Shown: piece after piece, positions 1 to 11,335 of the stretch
Layout: each line of letters opens with the position of its first letter
Position numbering within the stretch: the stretch's first letter is position 1
NCBI GenBank assembly: GCA_007570785.1
Contig: ML664199.1
Location: 21,620,748-21,684,747, forward strand
DNA: 64,000 bases
DNA from: Antilocapra americana
Lineage: Eukaryota > Chordata > Mammalia > Artiodactyla > Antilocapridae
Direction: 5' to 3'
Made by a program: the position numbers and the translations under genes
Notes under the pieces: model-generated
Database searches by the model: none
What the model was told of the DNA's origin: nothing
Seen by the model: the letters and a program-made list of their open reading frames with translations, nothing else

Positions 1-827
1 TTAACAACAGAAAAGTGTCTGTTTTTCCCAGTTTGGTTTAATGATTTTCCTGTAGATCCACATCCCTTTCTATCACAAAGAAATCACTTTATCCTGCTGG
101 GTAATTAATACAAATGTACAGTATGGCAAACACATTCCTGTAGACTGCTTATTTTGCTGGTAAATTACAGGAAATCCTATACAGTACACCTGGGACACCC
201 TGCAGTTTGAAATTAGAATATAAAGTGCCTTCCCATTCCTCCTACTTGGCCAGGATACTGGTCTGATTGTGAAAATCTTTCTAGTTAGACATGTAATAAA
301 CTGGGATGATGGCAAATTCATTTACTTCCCTTTAGCTGAAAATTAATAAAGATTTTAATTCAAAGCATAAAAAACCTCACCACCTTGTTTACAGCCCCCT
401 GAGTTACAAGAAGGGATGTGATATGGTGTTGGCTCCCAGTTGTGAATTCATTCAGAAAACATATGCCACATACGAATTTGTAACCAAATCCTTAGAGTTT
501 AAGGTATTTGCCAGTAAAACTCCTTGGCCAAGCTTTAGTTCTGCGTGATGTCACTTCTATATGAGCCCTGTGATAGCATTAAACTGGTCACAGCTGTTTC
601 TGATTGAAGCGCTGGAGCCCGCTTACAGGCGGGCTGTACCTCCTCCCCACCCCTTCCCTCCTTAGTCCAGAGTGGCTTTCTTTAACAAAAGGACTCCTTT
701 ATGATCATGGTCAGTGGGCTCTAGCTGGTTATTCTCACAGAAACTTCGTAGTGACTTGGTTTGGCCTTGGAGTGGTTTTATATACCCACATGCCGGGAGC
801 GTGCAAGGCATGTGCATGCACACATGG

Positions 828-828
<1 letters not shown>
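1..828. other. Unique DNA, no recognised feature
   Basis: I recognise no repeat family and no exon structure here. Short open frames near the right end run into the following CA repeat and are not gene-like. The only local structure is a GC-rich mini-hairpin at 616-635, with 7-base arms agcccgc/gcgggct around a 6-base loop; an arm this short can easily be chance. Confidence 0.5.

Positions 829-861
<33 letters not shown>
829..861. repeat. (CA)n microsatellite
   Basis: This is an uninterrupted CA dinucleotide run of about 16 units. It follows a purine/pyrimidine-alternating stretch rich in tgca and catg. Cysteine/valine or threonine/histidine-rich open frames across it on both strands are artefacts of the repeat. 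Perfect runs of this length are commonly length-polymorphic. Confidence 0.97.
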
Positions 862-863
<2 letters not shown>

Positions 864-1854
864 TCCAGAAAGGCTTTCTTCTTGATAATTGATGTGTAAA
901 TCTTCCCTAGGCCTGTGTACTGAAGTACAAAGCAAACATCTTGGCATCTTCCTTTCTAGAAAGAACAGCCCAGTCCAGGGCAAACAGACTTCAATAAATA
1001 CCAAACCTCATCTCTTCTTGGAAGGAGAGGGTGTGCCATCCAGGTGGGTGGTGTACATTTAAATGAAATTTGCTCCACCTTTCTGCTACCTAGTATATCC
1101 TAGTTCAAGAGGGATCCATAGCGTGTTTGTTAAATGCCCAGATAATAAATAGGCTAGGCATCAGGCTACATACTCTGTCACAACTACACATTTCTGCCAT
1201 AGTAGTGGGAAGAGTCTGCCGTGGATAATTCATAAGTGTCTAACAAAGACTTATTTACAAAAATGGTGTGGTTTGGCGCATTGGCTTAGTTAGTCTTCTG
1301 GCCCTGCTCTGTTCAGAGTGTGGTGGCTGGGTGCCAGTTCGAAACTGTTCAGAAGTGTTCCATGACACGATAAGCGCAGAAACTTAAGGGAATGCTTAGC
1401 CACTTTTAAAGCAATGTGATGCTGCCTCAGCAGTCGAGTGCGTGAGCAGCGCCTTTCTTTCCCTGAAGGAGCAGACCAGTTTTGAGGCTGTTGACCTTGT
1501 GTTGGAGTTACTACTGTTGGTGAAGCCATGTGCCAATCATGCCTAGTAGGACACATAGAAGACCGTGATGGAAAAGCAAATAAAAGTGATGGATGGGTTG
1601 TTTCCTGCAGAAAGAGAGGCTGTTCTCACAGGCACCAAGAGGGATTCAGTGTTCCAACCCCACCATCTTGCTCCACTAGCTTCTCTTGGGAAGGGGGTTG
1701 GAGAGCAGACTCTACTCTGCCTGCTTGAGACCATGCCACACAGAGTCTCCATCTGCCTTGGAGGTCTTTTAGAAGCAAGGATGCTTTACTTCTGTCTCTG
1801 GGAAGGGAGCCCAGCAGCATCAGTTTCTGATGTATCATAAGGAAGATTCTTCTG
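862..1854. other. Unique DNA, no recognised feature
   Basis: Several overlapping open frames of 60-90 codons lie at 1290-1840 on both strands. None has a recognisable family, a shared frame or splice context, so they look like chance frames in slightly GC-richer DNA. No repeat family is recognised. Confidence 0.45.
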
Positions 1855-1875
1855 TTTTTTTTTTTTTTTTTTTTT
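1855..1875. repeat. Poly-T tract (21 T)
   Basis: A pure run of 21 T. It could be the A-tail of a minus-strand retrotransposon, but the bases to its right match no SINE or LINE I recognise. I call it only a homopolymer. Confidence 0.95.
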
Positions 1876-2859
1876 CTGTTTGGGTCTTGTGGGGAAAATT
1901 ATTGGTTAGCGCAAATGCACAGGGAATGGTGAAGGATGTGCGAATGGATAAACGTGGACAAAAAGAGCATCTTGCTGCTTGAAACCACCCTGTGTTCTGT
2001 TTTGTCTCTCTTCTTGCTCTCCATCCAACTTCCCTCCAGTAAAGCCACCTTTCCAGCCAGGCCTCTTTTATAGGGTGCTATTCACAAGGTTGGCCTCACA
2101 GTTTGTAAACACATAGAGACTTATCTGAGATCTAAGGATGAAGTTTTCAAAACCCAAAGAAAACTTTGGAAACTTACGGTTGTTAAGGAAAAGTATCAAA
2201 TGCCAATTTTTGATGGGTTGGGAGCATTTTAAGATACTAGTGCCACTGGACTCCAATCCTTAAAAGCCATGATGTCACTGTAGAGGAATATGATGTCAGG
2301 CTATAAAAAGATCAGAGAGCTTTTGAAAAATTCCTAGGCCATGTTGGGAAGTTTATATGCAATGCTGAACAGAAAATACAGTGTTCTCTTTCTTCTTCCC
2401 TCCACCTCCTTCACAAATACCCCTGCCAAGAGCATGAAGGTGAGGCAAGCACTGCCCAGGAATATAGCTGGCTTTTATTACTAGAACTTGTTCGTTCTTT
2501 AAGAGTTGCAGTAAAACTTTTTTAAAAAGTTCCTTGATTTAACTACTATACGAAGTATTAAATGGTCAGCATACCTTTGAGAAATAGCACTTATGTTTAC
2601 TTTCCATGAAGTGGGAAAGCTGCTTTCCCTTGTTTTAGCTCATAGTTCTGGATAACGTGACAATTATTTGTGTATTTTCACTAAGACTCTGGAATTCTTG
2701 TCCTAGCTTTCATTAAAGACATTGTGCTTCTCTCTGCCTCTCTCTCCAAGGACTCAGTACCAATAATGTTTTTTAAATAATTTATATTGATACACTTTCA
2801 AAGACAATGATCTCACATTCTGATGGTAAACTATTGGGTAAATCATCTGTCGAGAATGA
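1876..2859. other. Unique AT-rich DNA, no recognised feature
   Basis: No repeat family or gene structure is recognised. A T/A-rich patch at about 2515-2525 and a short pyrimidine-rich stretch at about 2725-2750 are low-complexity only. Confidence 0.4.
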
Positions 2860-3130
2860 TTAAGGGCCCTGATAAACTGATTTATGAGGAAAGATTAAAA
2901 GAATTAATGTGTAGAGCTTGGCTAAGCAGAGACCATGGAGAAGCTGATAGGCATCTGCTAAAATAAGGAAGGCATGGGACTGGAGGAAAGGGGAAAATTA
3001 TCCCACCTGTAGCTGAGCTCTAAGAGTGATGAGAAGAAAGTCAGAAGAGGAGGATGTGAGATGGGTAACATGGAAGTCTTTCCAACATCGAGATCCATTA
3101 TATGGTGGGCTCAGCTCTCAGGAGAATTGG
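2860..3130. mobile_element. Possible ancient L3/CR1-like LINE remnant
   Basis: The stretch from 'tttatgagga aagattaaaa' through the 'catggaagtc tttccaac' segment resembles the 3' region of mammalian L3/CR1 LINEs in wording and order. The match is from memory, diverged and without clear ends. It could equally be unique purine-rich DNA. A RepeatMasker run would settle it. Confidence 0.3.
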
Positions 3131-3558
3131 GGAAGGTCTCTCCCTCCCTCTGAAACATGAACAGTTGGCTGGGGAGCAGCTCTCTTTTGTTCACTTCTTT
3201 GTTTCAGAGGGTGGTCATTCTGATGCCTCAAATCTTCACAAAATAATGTATAACAATAGCAAAGAAAACAAATAAGGAAGTTGAGCGGCTGGTGAGCCTG
3301 GGGACCATACCTATTGATTCCCCCAGTCCTCTTATTAAGAGGTTATCCCCTTTTTAAGTATCCCAAAGCCTAGTAGATACACAATGAGTTAAGTTACAAA
3401 ATTAAATAATAAAGATAAAAGCAAAGAAAGAAAATACCCACTTTTCATACTGATTTGGGAAACATAAAGTACTCTGAACATTATTAGTGAAAGAAATCCC
3501 ACTGACAAAAAATAAACAATGTTAACAAGTCACTGTATATCATTTTGTACTATCATTT
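3131..3558. other. Unique AT-rich DNA
   Basis: Nothing recognised. The stretch ends at the target-site duplication of the BovB fragment that follows. Confidence 0.4.
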
Positions 3559-3569
3559 ATGCATTCAAT

Positions 3570-3772
3570 TGGAAAAGACCTGGATGCTGGGAAAGATTGA
3601 AGGCAAAAAGAGAAGAGAGAGGCACAGGATGAAATGGTTGGATAGCATCACTGATGCAATGGACACGAACTTGGGCAAACTCAGGGAGATAGTGAGGGAC
3701 AGGGAGACCTGGCATGATACAGTCCATGGGGTCACAAAGACTCAGACATGACTTAGAGACTGAACAACAACA
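3570..3772 (+). mobile_element. BovB LINE, 3'-end fragment
   Basis: This is the last roughly 200 bases of a BovB (RTE-clade) LINE, 5'-truncated. Diagnostic phrases are ggaaaagacc tggatgctgg, gatggttggat-type wording and the terminal gtcacaaagactcagacatg block. The tail is a short (aac)n. An 11-bp perfect target-site duplication, atgcattcaat, flanks it at 3559-3569 and 3773-3783, so this is a complete short insertion. The 68-codon frame inside is the BovB ORF2 C-terminus and has no host function. Confidence 0.93.
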
Positions 3773-3830
3773 ATGCATTCAATAATTTTTACTAATCCTG
3801 TTTTAAATTACTTCAAGTTTGGGGCTCTTA

Positions 3831-3912
3831 TATTGGATTGGGCAAAAAATTCATTCAGGTGCTCCCATAAGATGTTGCAGACAAATATGAACAAACCTTT
3901 GGGCCAGCCTAA
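3831..3912. mobile_element. Mariner-derived palindromic MITE
   Basis: An element of about 80 bases whose ends are imperfect inverted repeats: ttggattgggcaaaaaattc on the left, and gggccagcctaa closing the right end. They resemble the terminal inverted repeats of the ruminant mariner (ttggccaaaaagttcgttc type). The middle retains the typical cataagatg wording. Flanking TA bases fit the TA target of Tc1/mariner. There is no room for a transposase, so it is a non-autonomous derivative. Confidence 0.75.
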
Positions 3913-6289
3913 TGCTTTCCATCACACTTTGTGTTTGGTCCCTCCAAGCACAAGCAGAGTGTGATGCTAAGGCTCAGGTGGTTTCGTTCCCCCAACTAAG
4001 CAGAGCTCTTGGTAAATGGTGGGATTGTAACTGACCCACTGTGTAAACCTGGGCCAGATTCCATTTATCTTATTTGCAAATGAGAGAGATGAGGCCGCAA
4101 GATCTTAAAATAACATTTCTTTGGATATTTATTATTTTTTCTTTTTTTCTGCCCACTGAGTACAAATAAGGAATTATAAAGGGCAGATGGGGCTATGAAA
4201 GTGAAAGATTAAAAGAAAATGATAGTGAAGGGAAAAAAAGAACAGAGAGAGGAAATAAAACTGATTTCAAGGGATTTACAATCTGGTTAATAATCCTCTC
4301 AAATCCCTAAGTTTCATATGTATTTTCCCTCTGAAACACAGTATCAGCATAAGGCTAATATTAATTTGAATGTCTCTTAGCAGCAGATAAAATATCCTAA
4401 AATTGTGATGTTATTTAAACAAGGTCAAGAGAGAGAAGGGCTCATAGTGATATGACAAGTCACTTTGAGAAAAATAAGATTACGTAGGTGAGAAAAGATC
4501 ATATCCCGTTAGGAAAGAAACTAAATTCTCTGAATTTTGTATTGCTGCCCATGCAAATAAAAAGCTCAGAGAACACCATGGTGAGGGCTAATACCTGGCA
4601 GATTTCACCTGACCTATATATGAAAACAAACACATTTTCTGATATACAGATTTTTCCAGCATGAATTCAAACCTCTGCTATTACAAATGAAACTAGTTGT
4701 CCTCCTTAAAAGTCATTATGTGAATTTCAGTTACCGGATATTCAAGTACATTGTTGAAATGTTAAACTTTCAAAGAAAACCTTGGTATCATGAAGACATA
4801 ACCTAAAAAGTTCTTTGTTAGACTTCCATAAAATGTTGGAAACAGTATCTAAATTGAAAATGCTATGTTCCTTTACCCAATATATTTTCCCCTCATGTTG
4901 TTTGGAATATATAATCAGTCATCAAAGAGAGAATGCCAAGCTGTACTTCATTTTTGTGTGTTAATACTAATAGAAATGGAGAAACTAGCCCTGCTCCCCT
5001 CCCTCGTCAGCTCCAGCTCACTTTTTGCCTCCCTCCTCCACGTATACACGCCTGTAATAAAAGAAAACCAAAAATAGATTTGAATCTTGTCTCTAGTTTT
5101 TCTGGGTTTTCAATTTTGTTTTCCTCTGCTGTTTGTCACTTTTGTGGATGTTTTGTGGGTAAGAATGTGTGTGTGTGTGGTTTAATTATATGAAAATTAT
5201 ACTGGGGGTTCAGTAATCAGTGGCTTGAAAATTAACTGAATTATGAAAGCTGAAATGTTGCTCATAGCATCAGTTAATGACAAGGTCGCCGCCACTGTCA
5301 TATTCAAAAGAAATGTCACACTTGAATGGGGCTGAGACGGCTGTGTTGTCCCAGGGTCCCAGGTAGAGACAATGAAACAAGGGCTCCTAGCATACTGTTT
5401 CATCTCATATTTGAATCTAACGCATTCTTCTTTCAGTTCATTTTGGTTCTGCTGGGTTCCCATAACATATGGAGTCCCAAGGTATTCTGCTCTAACATGG
5501 AAGCTTTTGGGGCTGGGAATAACAGATCATGAATAGATTGGAAATTCTCTCTAAATGCCCCCTTGGGTGGTTGATGTAAAAGCTCATTGTGTATTGCTTC
5601 TATCTTTTACAAAAATCAAATATGTCTAGAATTATTTGAGTCCAACAGGCTCTATTAGGGATCTGAATGCCAGTATACCCCATACACTACCACATAAATG
5701 ATGACAGATGTATGCCCCTAGTATCTCCTCCTATCTCCCCAGCTCTGGGCAACTGTAGTTAATTGAAAAAGAGGAAAGAGGAAATTGAGTTTGGGATGGA
5801 GTCAGTTGGAGATGAAGGGAAAAATCTAAATAAAAGACTTTGATGTTAAGCCTGTCCCAAACCAGTTGGCAAAGTTGACGTAAGTACTACGTGGGGGCTG
5901 AAAGAGCAATGATTCTGCAGAGCAGTGAGCCAGAGAAGGAACATGACAGATGGGTGGCTTAACCCCCAAGGAAATGAAGTGCATCTCAGCTTCTTTGGAC
6001 TCCAGTGAACCCCCAAGAATCAGAATGGGGTTTCAGCACAGCAGGATGCAGGTGGCTGTCCTGTCACCCCAAATATTACCACCTTCTCCTCATCCAACAG
6101 AAATACATTGAATCCGCTGTTTGTTTTCTCTCCCTTTCTCTCAGAAGAGTTACCTAAGACATAATCCTGGAATACATAAATGTGACTCTACTTTTCTTCT
6201 TTCAGTTTCTCTCTTTCTCACCTGCCACCTGGAGTCCAGATTCAAGGCATCACTTTAAGGGTCTTCAAAGGAAAAAAAAAAAGACTAAC
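3913..6289. other. Unique AT-rich DNA
   Basis: No mobile element is recognised with confidence. A weak MIR-like string (about 4015-4110) is too diverged to call. A short (GT)n lies at 5167-5180. Open frames up to 88 codons have no recognisable family and no plausible splice context. Confidence 0.4.
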
Positions 6290-6470
6290 AGCTACTCTTA
6301 CCCTGTCACTGTGCTAAGTCCTTTACTTATAATATCTAATTTAATCTTCACAATAGCCCAGTGAGGTTAATAATACCTGGATTTTAGAGATGAGAAAATC
6401 AAAACTTGGAGAGGAAAAGGAGCTAGCCAAAAAAGGCCTACCAGTTAGAAAGCGGCTCAACTTGATATGG
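6290..6470 (-). mobile_element. MIR SINE
   Basis: An antisense copy of the mammalian MIR. It carries the string for 'ctgtgctaagtcctttact', then a poly-oriented 'aatttaatcttcacaatagcc' and 'agatgagaaaat' core, in the expected order and spacing. It is diverged, as expected for this old family. Confidence 0.8.
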
Positions 6471-6688
6471 TCACAAGTCTGTCAGAGGCCAGTGTGTACA
6501 TGAGCCCACTTGCAAGCCACTTCTAAGCAAATGGGGTCCATAGCGAGCATAACCTCAGTTGCTGCTCTGCCCAGGACAGAGGTACGTTATCCTGGTGTCC
6601 CAGTTTCCCACTCACTTGACATCTGCTCTGGGCAAGAGTTTCCTGGTTGGCTGATGTGGTCGAGCTGCACAGACCACAGCTCACTGGT

Positions 6689-6912
6689 GGTGAATGTGCT
6701 TAGTCGCTCAGTTATGTCCGACTACTCTTCCTGACCCTTTGGATTGTAGCCCAGCAGGCTCCTCTGTCCATGAAAATTTTCAGGCAGGAATACCCAAATG
6801 GGTTGCCATTTCCTTTTCCAGGAATCTTCCCAACCCAGGGATCGAACCTGCATCTTCTGTGTCTGCTGTATTGCAGGTGTGTTCTTTACCCACTGAGCCA
6901 TTAGGGAAGACC
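6689..6912 (-). mobile_element. Bov-tA SINE
   Basis: A near full-length tRNA-derived ruminant SINE in antisense. The 3' end (cttagtcgctcag) is at the left. The tRNA-derived head, with B-box wording cccagggatcgaacctg, is at the right. A perfect 9-bp target-site duplication, ctcactggt, flanks it at 6680-6688 and 6913-6921. The open frames across it are the common antisense-SINE frames, not genes. Confidence 0.95.
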
Positions 6913-6921
6913 CTCACTGGT

Positions 6922-7759
6922 ATACTGACCAGGCCTATTCCGCTGTGATTCCAGTAGCCGGGATAGAGCTTCAGCTCTCACCCCGGGTGCCCAGGGCAGT
7001 GCCCAGTGGCAGTCAGGAAGGTGGGATACCTGTCCTAGGCTGAGTGCTGAGTGCCCTCAAGACAACAGGAGGTGTATAACATTTTTATCTTCTCCCTGTG
7101 TTTATTAGCTCAACTTCTCTAGAAATCAGAGAAGGTAAAAGAAGGGAGCAGGGAAACTTTGGTTGAAAATTAATCAATAATTCTGTCTAATTAGATAACT
7201 AAACAGTGCATTTCAATTTTCTCTGATTATTCATCCTGAAATGATAACAAGCTAGAGAAGGATATTACTCAATGTCTATAGTTAGCAGAATGAGAGAGGT
7301 TGCAAGGAACATTTTTGCAACTCAATCTAAGGGACAAAAATGTATAGACCACTAAAGAAGATCTGTCTCGACCTTTGGGCATGAAATAAAAGCATGGGAT
7401 ATACATATTGCTGAAGAAATGTAGCTCCAAGAAAGAAAGGGAAAAACATTGACCAGAAATTCCATAAGTCTAATTCAGATGATACCAGTATCACAGTAAT
7501 CCTGCAGATATGAGTGACCGTCGAGGACAATCATCCCATGTGTGCTGCCCCAGAGACATAGGAGGCTTTGATCTAGTGGTCCCACTGCTCAACAAAAGAC
7601 CTCCTTCAAGTTTACCATTTTAAGGAGTGAGAGAAAGGCAAGGCTGCCCACTGACTCAGCGTGGAAGTGAAATGTGTCACTTCCTCTCACGGTTAATTGG
7701 TCAAAATTCATCACGTGGTCCTGTCTAATTGCCAGAGTGCTGAGAACTACTCATCCATG
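6922..7759. other. Unique DNA, no recognised feature
   Basis: No repeat family is recognised. A 67-codon minus-strand frame at 7327-7530 has no recognisable motif. The sequence is AT-rich with a few CpG. Confidence 0.4.
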
Positions 7760-7910
7760 TGCTAAGATATTAGTAAGCCTATTTAATACTTATTACACGT
7801 TCTAAAAGTCAGCTAGTATTGTCATCTTTGATTTTATTGCAGATGAGGAGGCTTAAAAAATAAGATGAGGCTTAAAAAATAAGTGAAGTAACTTGCCCAA
7901 GACCACCTAA
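7760..7910 (-). mobile_element. MIR SINE, interrupted by BovB
   Basis: Antisense MIR wording (tattacacgttctaaaag, gcagatgagg, acttgcccaagaccac) runs up to the BovB insertion. Plausible MIR continuation (catagccaagctgttaatcc) resumes after it at about 8155. Inside, a 19-bp unit, gatgaggcttaaaaaataa, is tandemly duplicated with one small difference at about 7843-7882; this is a local duplication absent from the MIR consensus. Confidence 0.7.
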
Positions 7911-8148
7911 TATTGTTGTTGTTCAGTCACCTCATGTGTTACTCTCTGTGACCCCATAGACTGCAGCACACCAGGCTTCCCTGTCCTTCACTATCTCACA
8001 GAATTTGCTCAAACTCATGTCCATTGACTCAATGATGCCATCTAACCATCTCATTCTCCGTCACCCCCTTCTCCTGAACTCAATCTTTCCCAGCGTCAGG
8101 GTTTTTTCCCAATGAGTTGGCCCTTCACGTCAGGTGGCCAAAGTACTG
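7911..8148 (-). mobile_element. BovB LINE, 3'-end fragment
   Basis: The terminal roughly 240 bases of BovB in antisense. It begins with a (ttg)n tail complement, followed by cagtcacctcatgtgtta, gaccccatagactgcag and ctcaaactcatgtccattga. It ends inside the element at ggccaaagtactg. It sits within a MIR. I could not read a convincing target-site duplication. Confidence 0.92.
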
Positions 8149-11039
8149 CACACATACAACATAGCCAAGCTGTTAATCCAGACTCTCTACCTCTCTATTT
8201 ATTGGTATCACCAGATCTCATTTTTAGCATGGGATCTGTGTAAAAAGCTCCTTCATACTCATCCCCACTTCCCGCCCCCTTCCCCACCCATGCAGGAACT
8301 GTTTAGAGAAGAGACCAAAAAGTCTCATAGAAGGAATAGTTTCTACAATTCTTTTTCTCCTTTGTAGGCTGTGCCCCCTTTACTTTTCACCAACACTTAA
8401 TACACATTGACCTTAAAAGAGAGAAGAAAAATATCTACTCCCCCTCCACAACAAGCACAGGCTAGTGATGTCCTTCTGCTATTTTGCAGAATAGAGAGAA
8501 AACAATGGGTCTCTGTATAGAGAGTTCTAAGTCTTTTATCTTTCTACAGATTCAACCACAGTATTGATTTCTTATTGACCTAAACTGTCCTAAGCATGGC
8601 TGTGGTTTTTTCTCATATAGTGTATGGGAGAGTTAGGGCAGATACTACTTTAATATTGATTTTTGTGAAAAAGGTGCAGGAAAGAGGGCAATTTATGTCT
8701 GCAGTAGCTCTTCACTATAAAAGATACCATTGTTAGGAGCTTATAGCATTATATCAAGGGTCTTAATCTGTAGCAATCTTTTTTTACAACTTAGAAATAG
8801 GCTTGGGCAAATGTGTTATTGGTGTTAATGATATTTTGAAGTGAACCAAATTTGTCAGCCTTTCTAAGTAAACTGCTCAACTTAACTATTTGAAGACTTG
8901 ACAGGTTGACTCTGAGTGTGCAGAAATCCTACAGTTTATTTATTTATTTGAAAGCCCTTTGGAAAGAACATTTTGTGATACAAACAATGACAACAATGAT
9001 GTTCAGTGAGTCTTTGAGAAATGAGAATTATTGTCTAGGGTTGAAATAAGCTATACATCTCTCCCTAGAATAACAGATCTCCTTATTTTAAAAATCACAG
9101 TATTCTGGGTTCTGGAGTTTTGTGTTTGAGGAGAGAGAAGGGGAAAAAAAATCACTCAAGAGAAGGCAATTTTATTGGCCAGAGTAGAATAACCATTGGA
9201 CTTGTGGGTAGAGTTTTCATATTTTTGAATGAATAAGTATTTTTAGAAACAGAGTCTATTGTATGATACAAAAGCTTCTGAACGTGTTTCAAAAAAGCCC
9301 CAAGAGATGATGGCTTTTCTGAATCTGACCAGGTTAATTTGTTGTATTTTTAGCAAGTTCACTAAAAATGGGCATTACACTCAAAGGCTAGAGTTTTTCA
9401 GCCACTGCAATGTGGTTTTATTGAGGTTATTTTCTTCCCTTCACATGGGAACAGCCCAAAAAATCAGTGAGAAATATTTATTATGTGTCTCCTGCACACA
9501 GAACATTCCAGAGGACACTGGCCCCAGAAGAATATAAGACAGCGATGATTTAGAGCCATGAACCCAGGTAATGATGGCCAGTGACTGGTATTTTATTCCG
9601 AGGCACTAAGCTCTTGGTGGGTGTGGCAAGACTCCTGTTAACTTATTTTTAAAATCTTTAAGGGTAGGATCCTCCCTCAGCCATTGGGTAAATGTTATAT
9701 GACAGCTCCCAAGGTTAAAAAGATCTAGTACTTCTCAAGATGCTGCAAACTACCATCCTTATATAAGTCTATACACTGTTTAATGATATTAAAATGATGA
9801 CTTCCGTTGATGAATGCTGTATAAGGGAGCTTTAGCACTCTTGTTACTGGGCAAAATTCATCTCTTGGGTCTGATTCTTGCAGGCAGATGCCAAGATGTA
9901 TCAAATATTCAAATTATCACTTCCTTGTAACACCTGGTTTGTGTTTAAAACCCCAAGAAATTCCAAAATAACACCTGCTCTTCATATCATTAGTTGATAT
10001 TTTTCTTTTGTCTAATGCTGTTGTATAGTATTGGGACTCCAGTCGGCTGTCTTATATATAATAAAATATCTTGGTGCCTCCACAAGTTATATAAGAAGTC
10101 CAGAACAGGGACCATTCCAGAAGAAATAGAAGGACTGGTGATTTGATAACCCCTTTAATCATCTTTTCTTTCTTCCATTTCATTTTAAATCCCATATTGA
10201 GTTACCTGACAAAATTTTTAAATGTGCAAAAAATATATATATCCCATATTGATTGACTCTTTGACAAAAGAGTAAATTATCCTTACAGTTCATAAATATA
10301 TTGCATAGCAAACACACGCACAGACACCACAGACACATACACACACGTAGATACACACCCCCTCACACATTTTGCCACTTGAAAGCTGACCAGCCATGAA
10401 AATAAACATAGGCTCATGGGCCAGGCTCTTAAAGAAATCAGACACCAAGATACAGTTAAGTTTTTATATCCTTTTCTGCTACCCACAATTCTCTTTTTAA
10501 AAAGCATTTACTAAAATTCCTACTTTGGGGGAACTTGGACTATCAAGTTGAGGAAAGTAGAAGCCAAATCTTATGGCTTCAATGATAAGGTTAACTGGAA
10601 GCACTGAATGGCCAGTTGGGGAGATCTCCATCTTTGTTGAATTTCTGAGCTTAGGAAGTGAGGGGAAGGCTGATGGAACAAATACAATTTTTTGTTATGC
10701 CTTGTTCAAATGTAGTCTAACTGTGATCTCAGTGAACAAATGGCATGCCTTTTCCCCCCAAAATTTAGACAGCAGTGGAATAACTGGAGCCTGAGAATCA
10801 GTGACAGAAGGTTGTCACCAGGAACCAAAAACATCATAAAATTTGGAGCTCAGGGATATTCAGGCCTGCAAGCTTCCTTTAAAAAATCCATGTTCCTCCA
10901 CTGCATATATTCTTGTTTTAGAAATAAATATTTAATAGCAGTATCATGATATTAAATAGAAGTAACTTTTTTTGCAAATATCTGCATTTGATTTTAAGAA
11001 AGTTATTTAAATGAAGAAAAGAACACTGTTCTGATAGCC
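8149..11039. other. Unique AT-rich DNA
   Basis: A long stretch without a confidently recognised interspersed repeat. It includes a short (TTTA)n at 8937-8952 and possible L2-like wording at about 9460-9540 that is too weak to call. A 12-bp direct repeat, atcccatattga, occurs at 10189-10200 and 10241-10252, each followed a few bases later by tgacaaaa. No exon-like structure is seen. Confidence 0.4.
10311..10369. repeat. CA-rich imperfect simple repeat
   Basis: An interrupted CA-rich stretch with repeated acaca and gacac blocks broken by other bases. The minus-strand open frame over it is a by-product. Confidence 0.8.
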
Positions 11040-11335
11040 AAAGATAATTTTAAAAAGAGAAAGTTTATACCAAACTCATTTATGAATTTAGATGATTAAA
11101 TAAAATATTGGTAAAACACAGTACACCATTACCAGGCGAGATTTATTCTAAAAATATAGGGATAGTTCAGGTTTTTTCACATATATATATTTTTTACTAT
11201 ATTTTATCACATTAATAGAAAAATCAGAATCATCATAATAGATGACAGTAAGACATTTGATAAAATTCAAAATTCACTCACTGCATGTATTCTTAAAAAT
11301 ATCCATCAAAGGAATGGGGCCAAGAGATGAAGAGT
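11040..11335 (+). mobile_element. Old L1 ORF2 fragment
   Basis: The nucleotide wording follows L1 ORF2 in the RT/post-RT region in the right order: a 'ccaaactcatttatgaattt' analogue, then 'accaggcgagatttattcta', 'atagttcagg', 'atcacattaatagaaaaatc' and 'acatttgataaaattcaaaa'. All reading frames are broken. Ends are approximate because the copy is diverged. Confidence 0.65.

Noticed and set aside
604..1004. Overlapping frames around the first CA repeat
   Set aside because: They encode the dinucleotide repeat itself (Cys-Val or Thr-His runs).
1855..1875. Poly-T as the tail of a minus-strand retroelement
   Set aside because: The adjacent sequence matches no LINE, SINE or recognised retrocopy.
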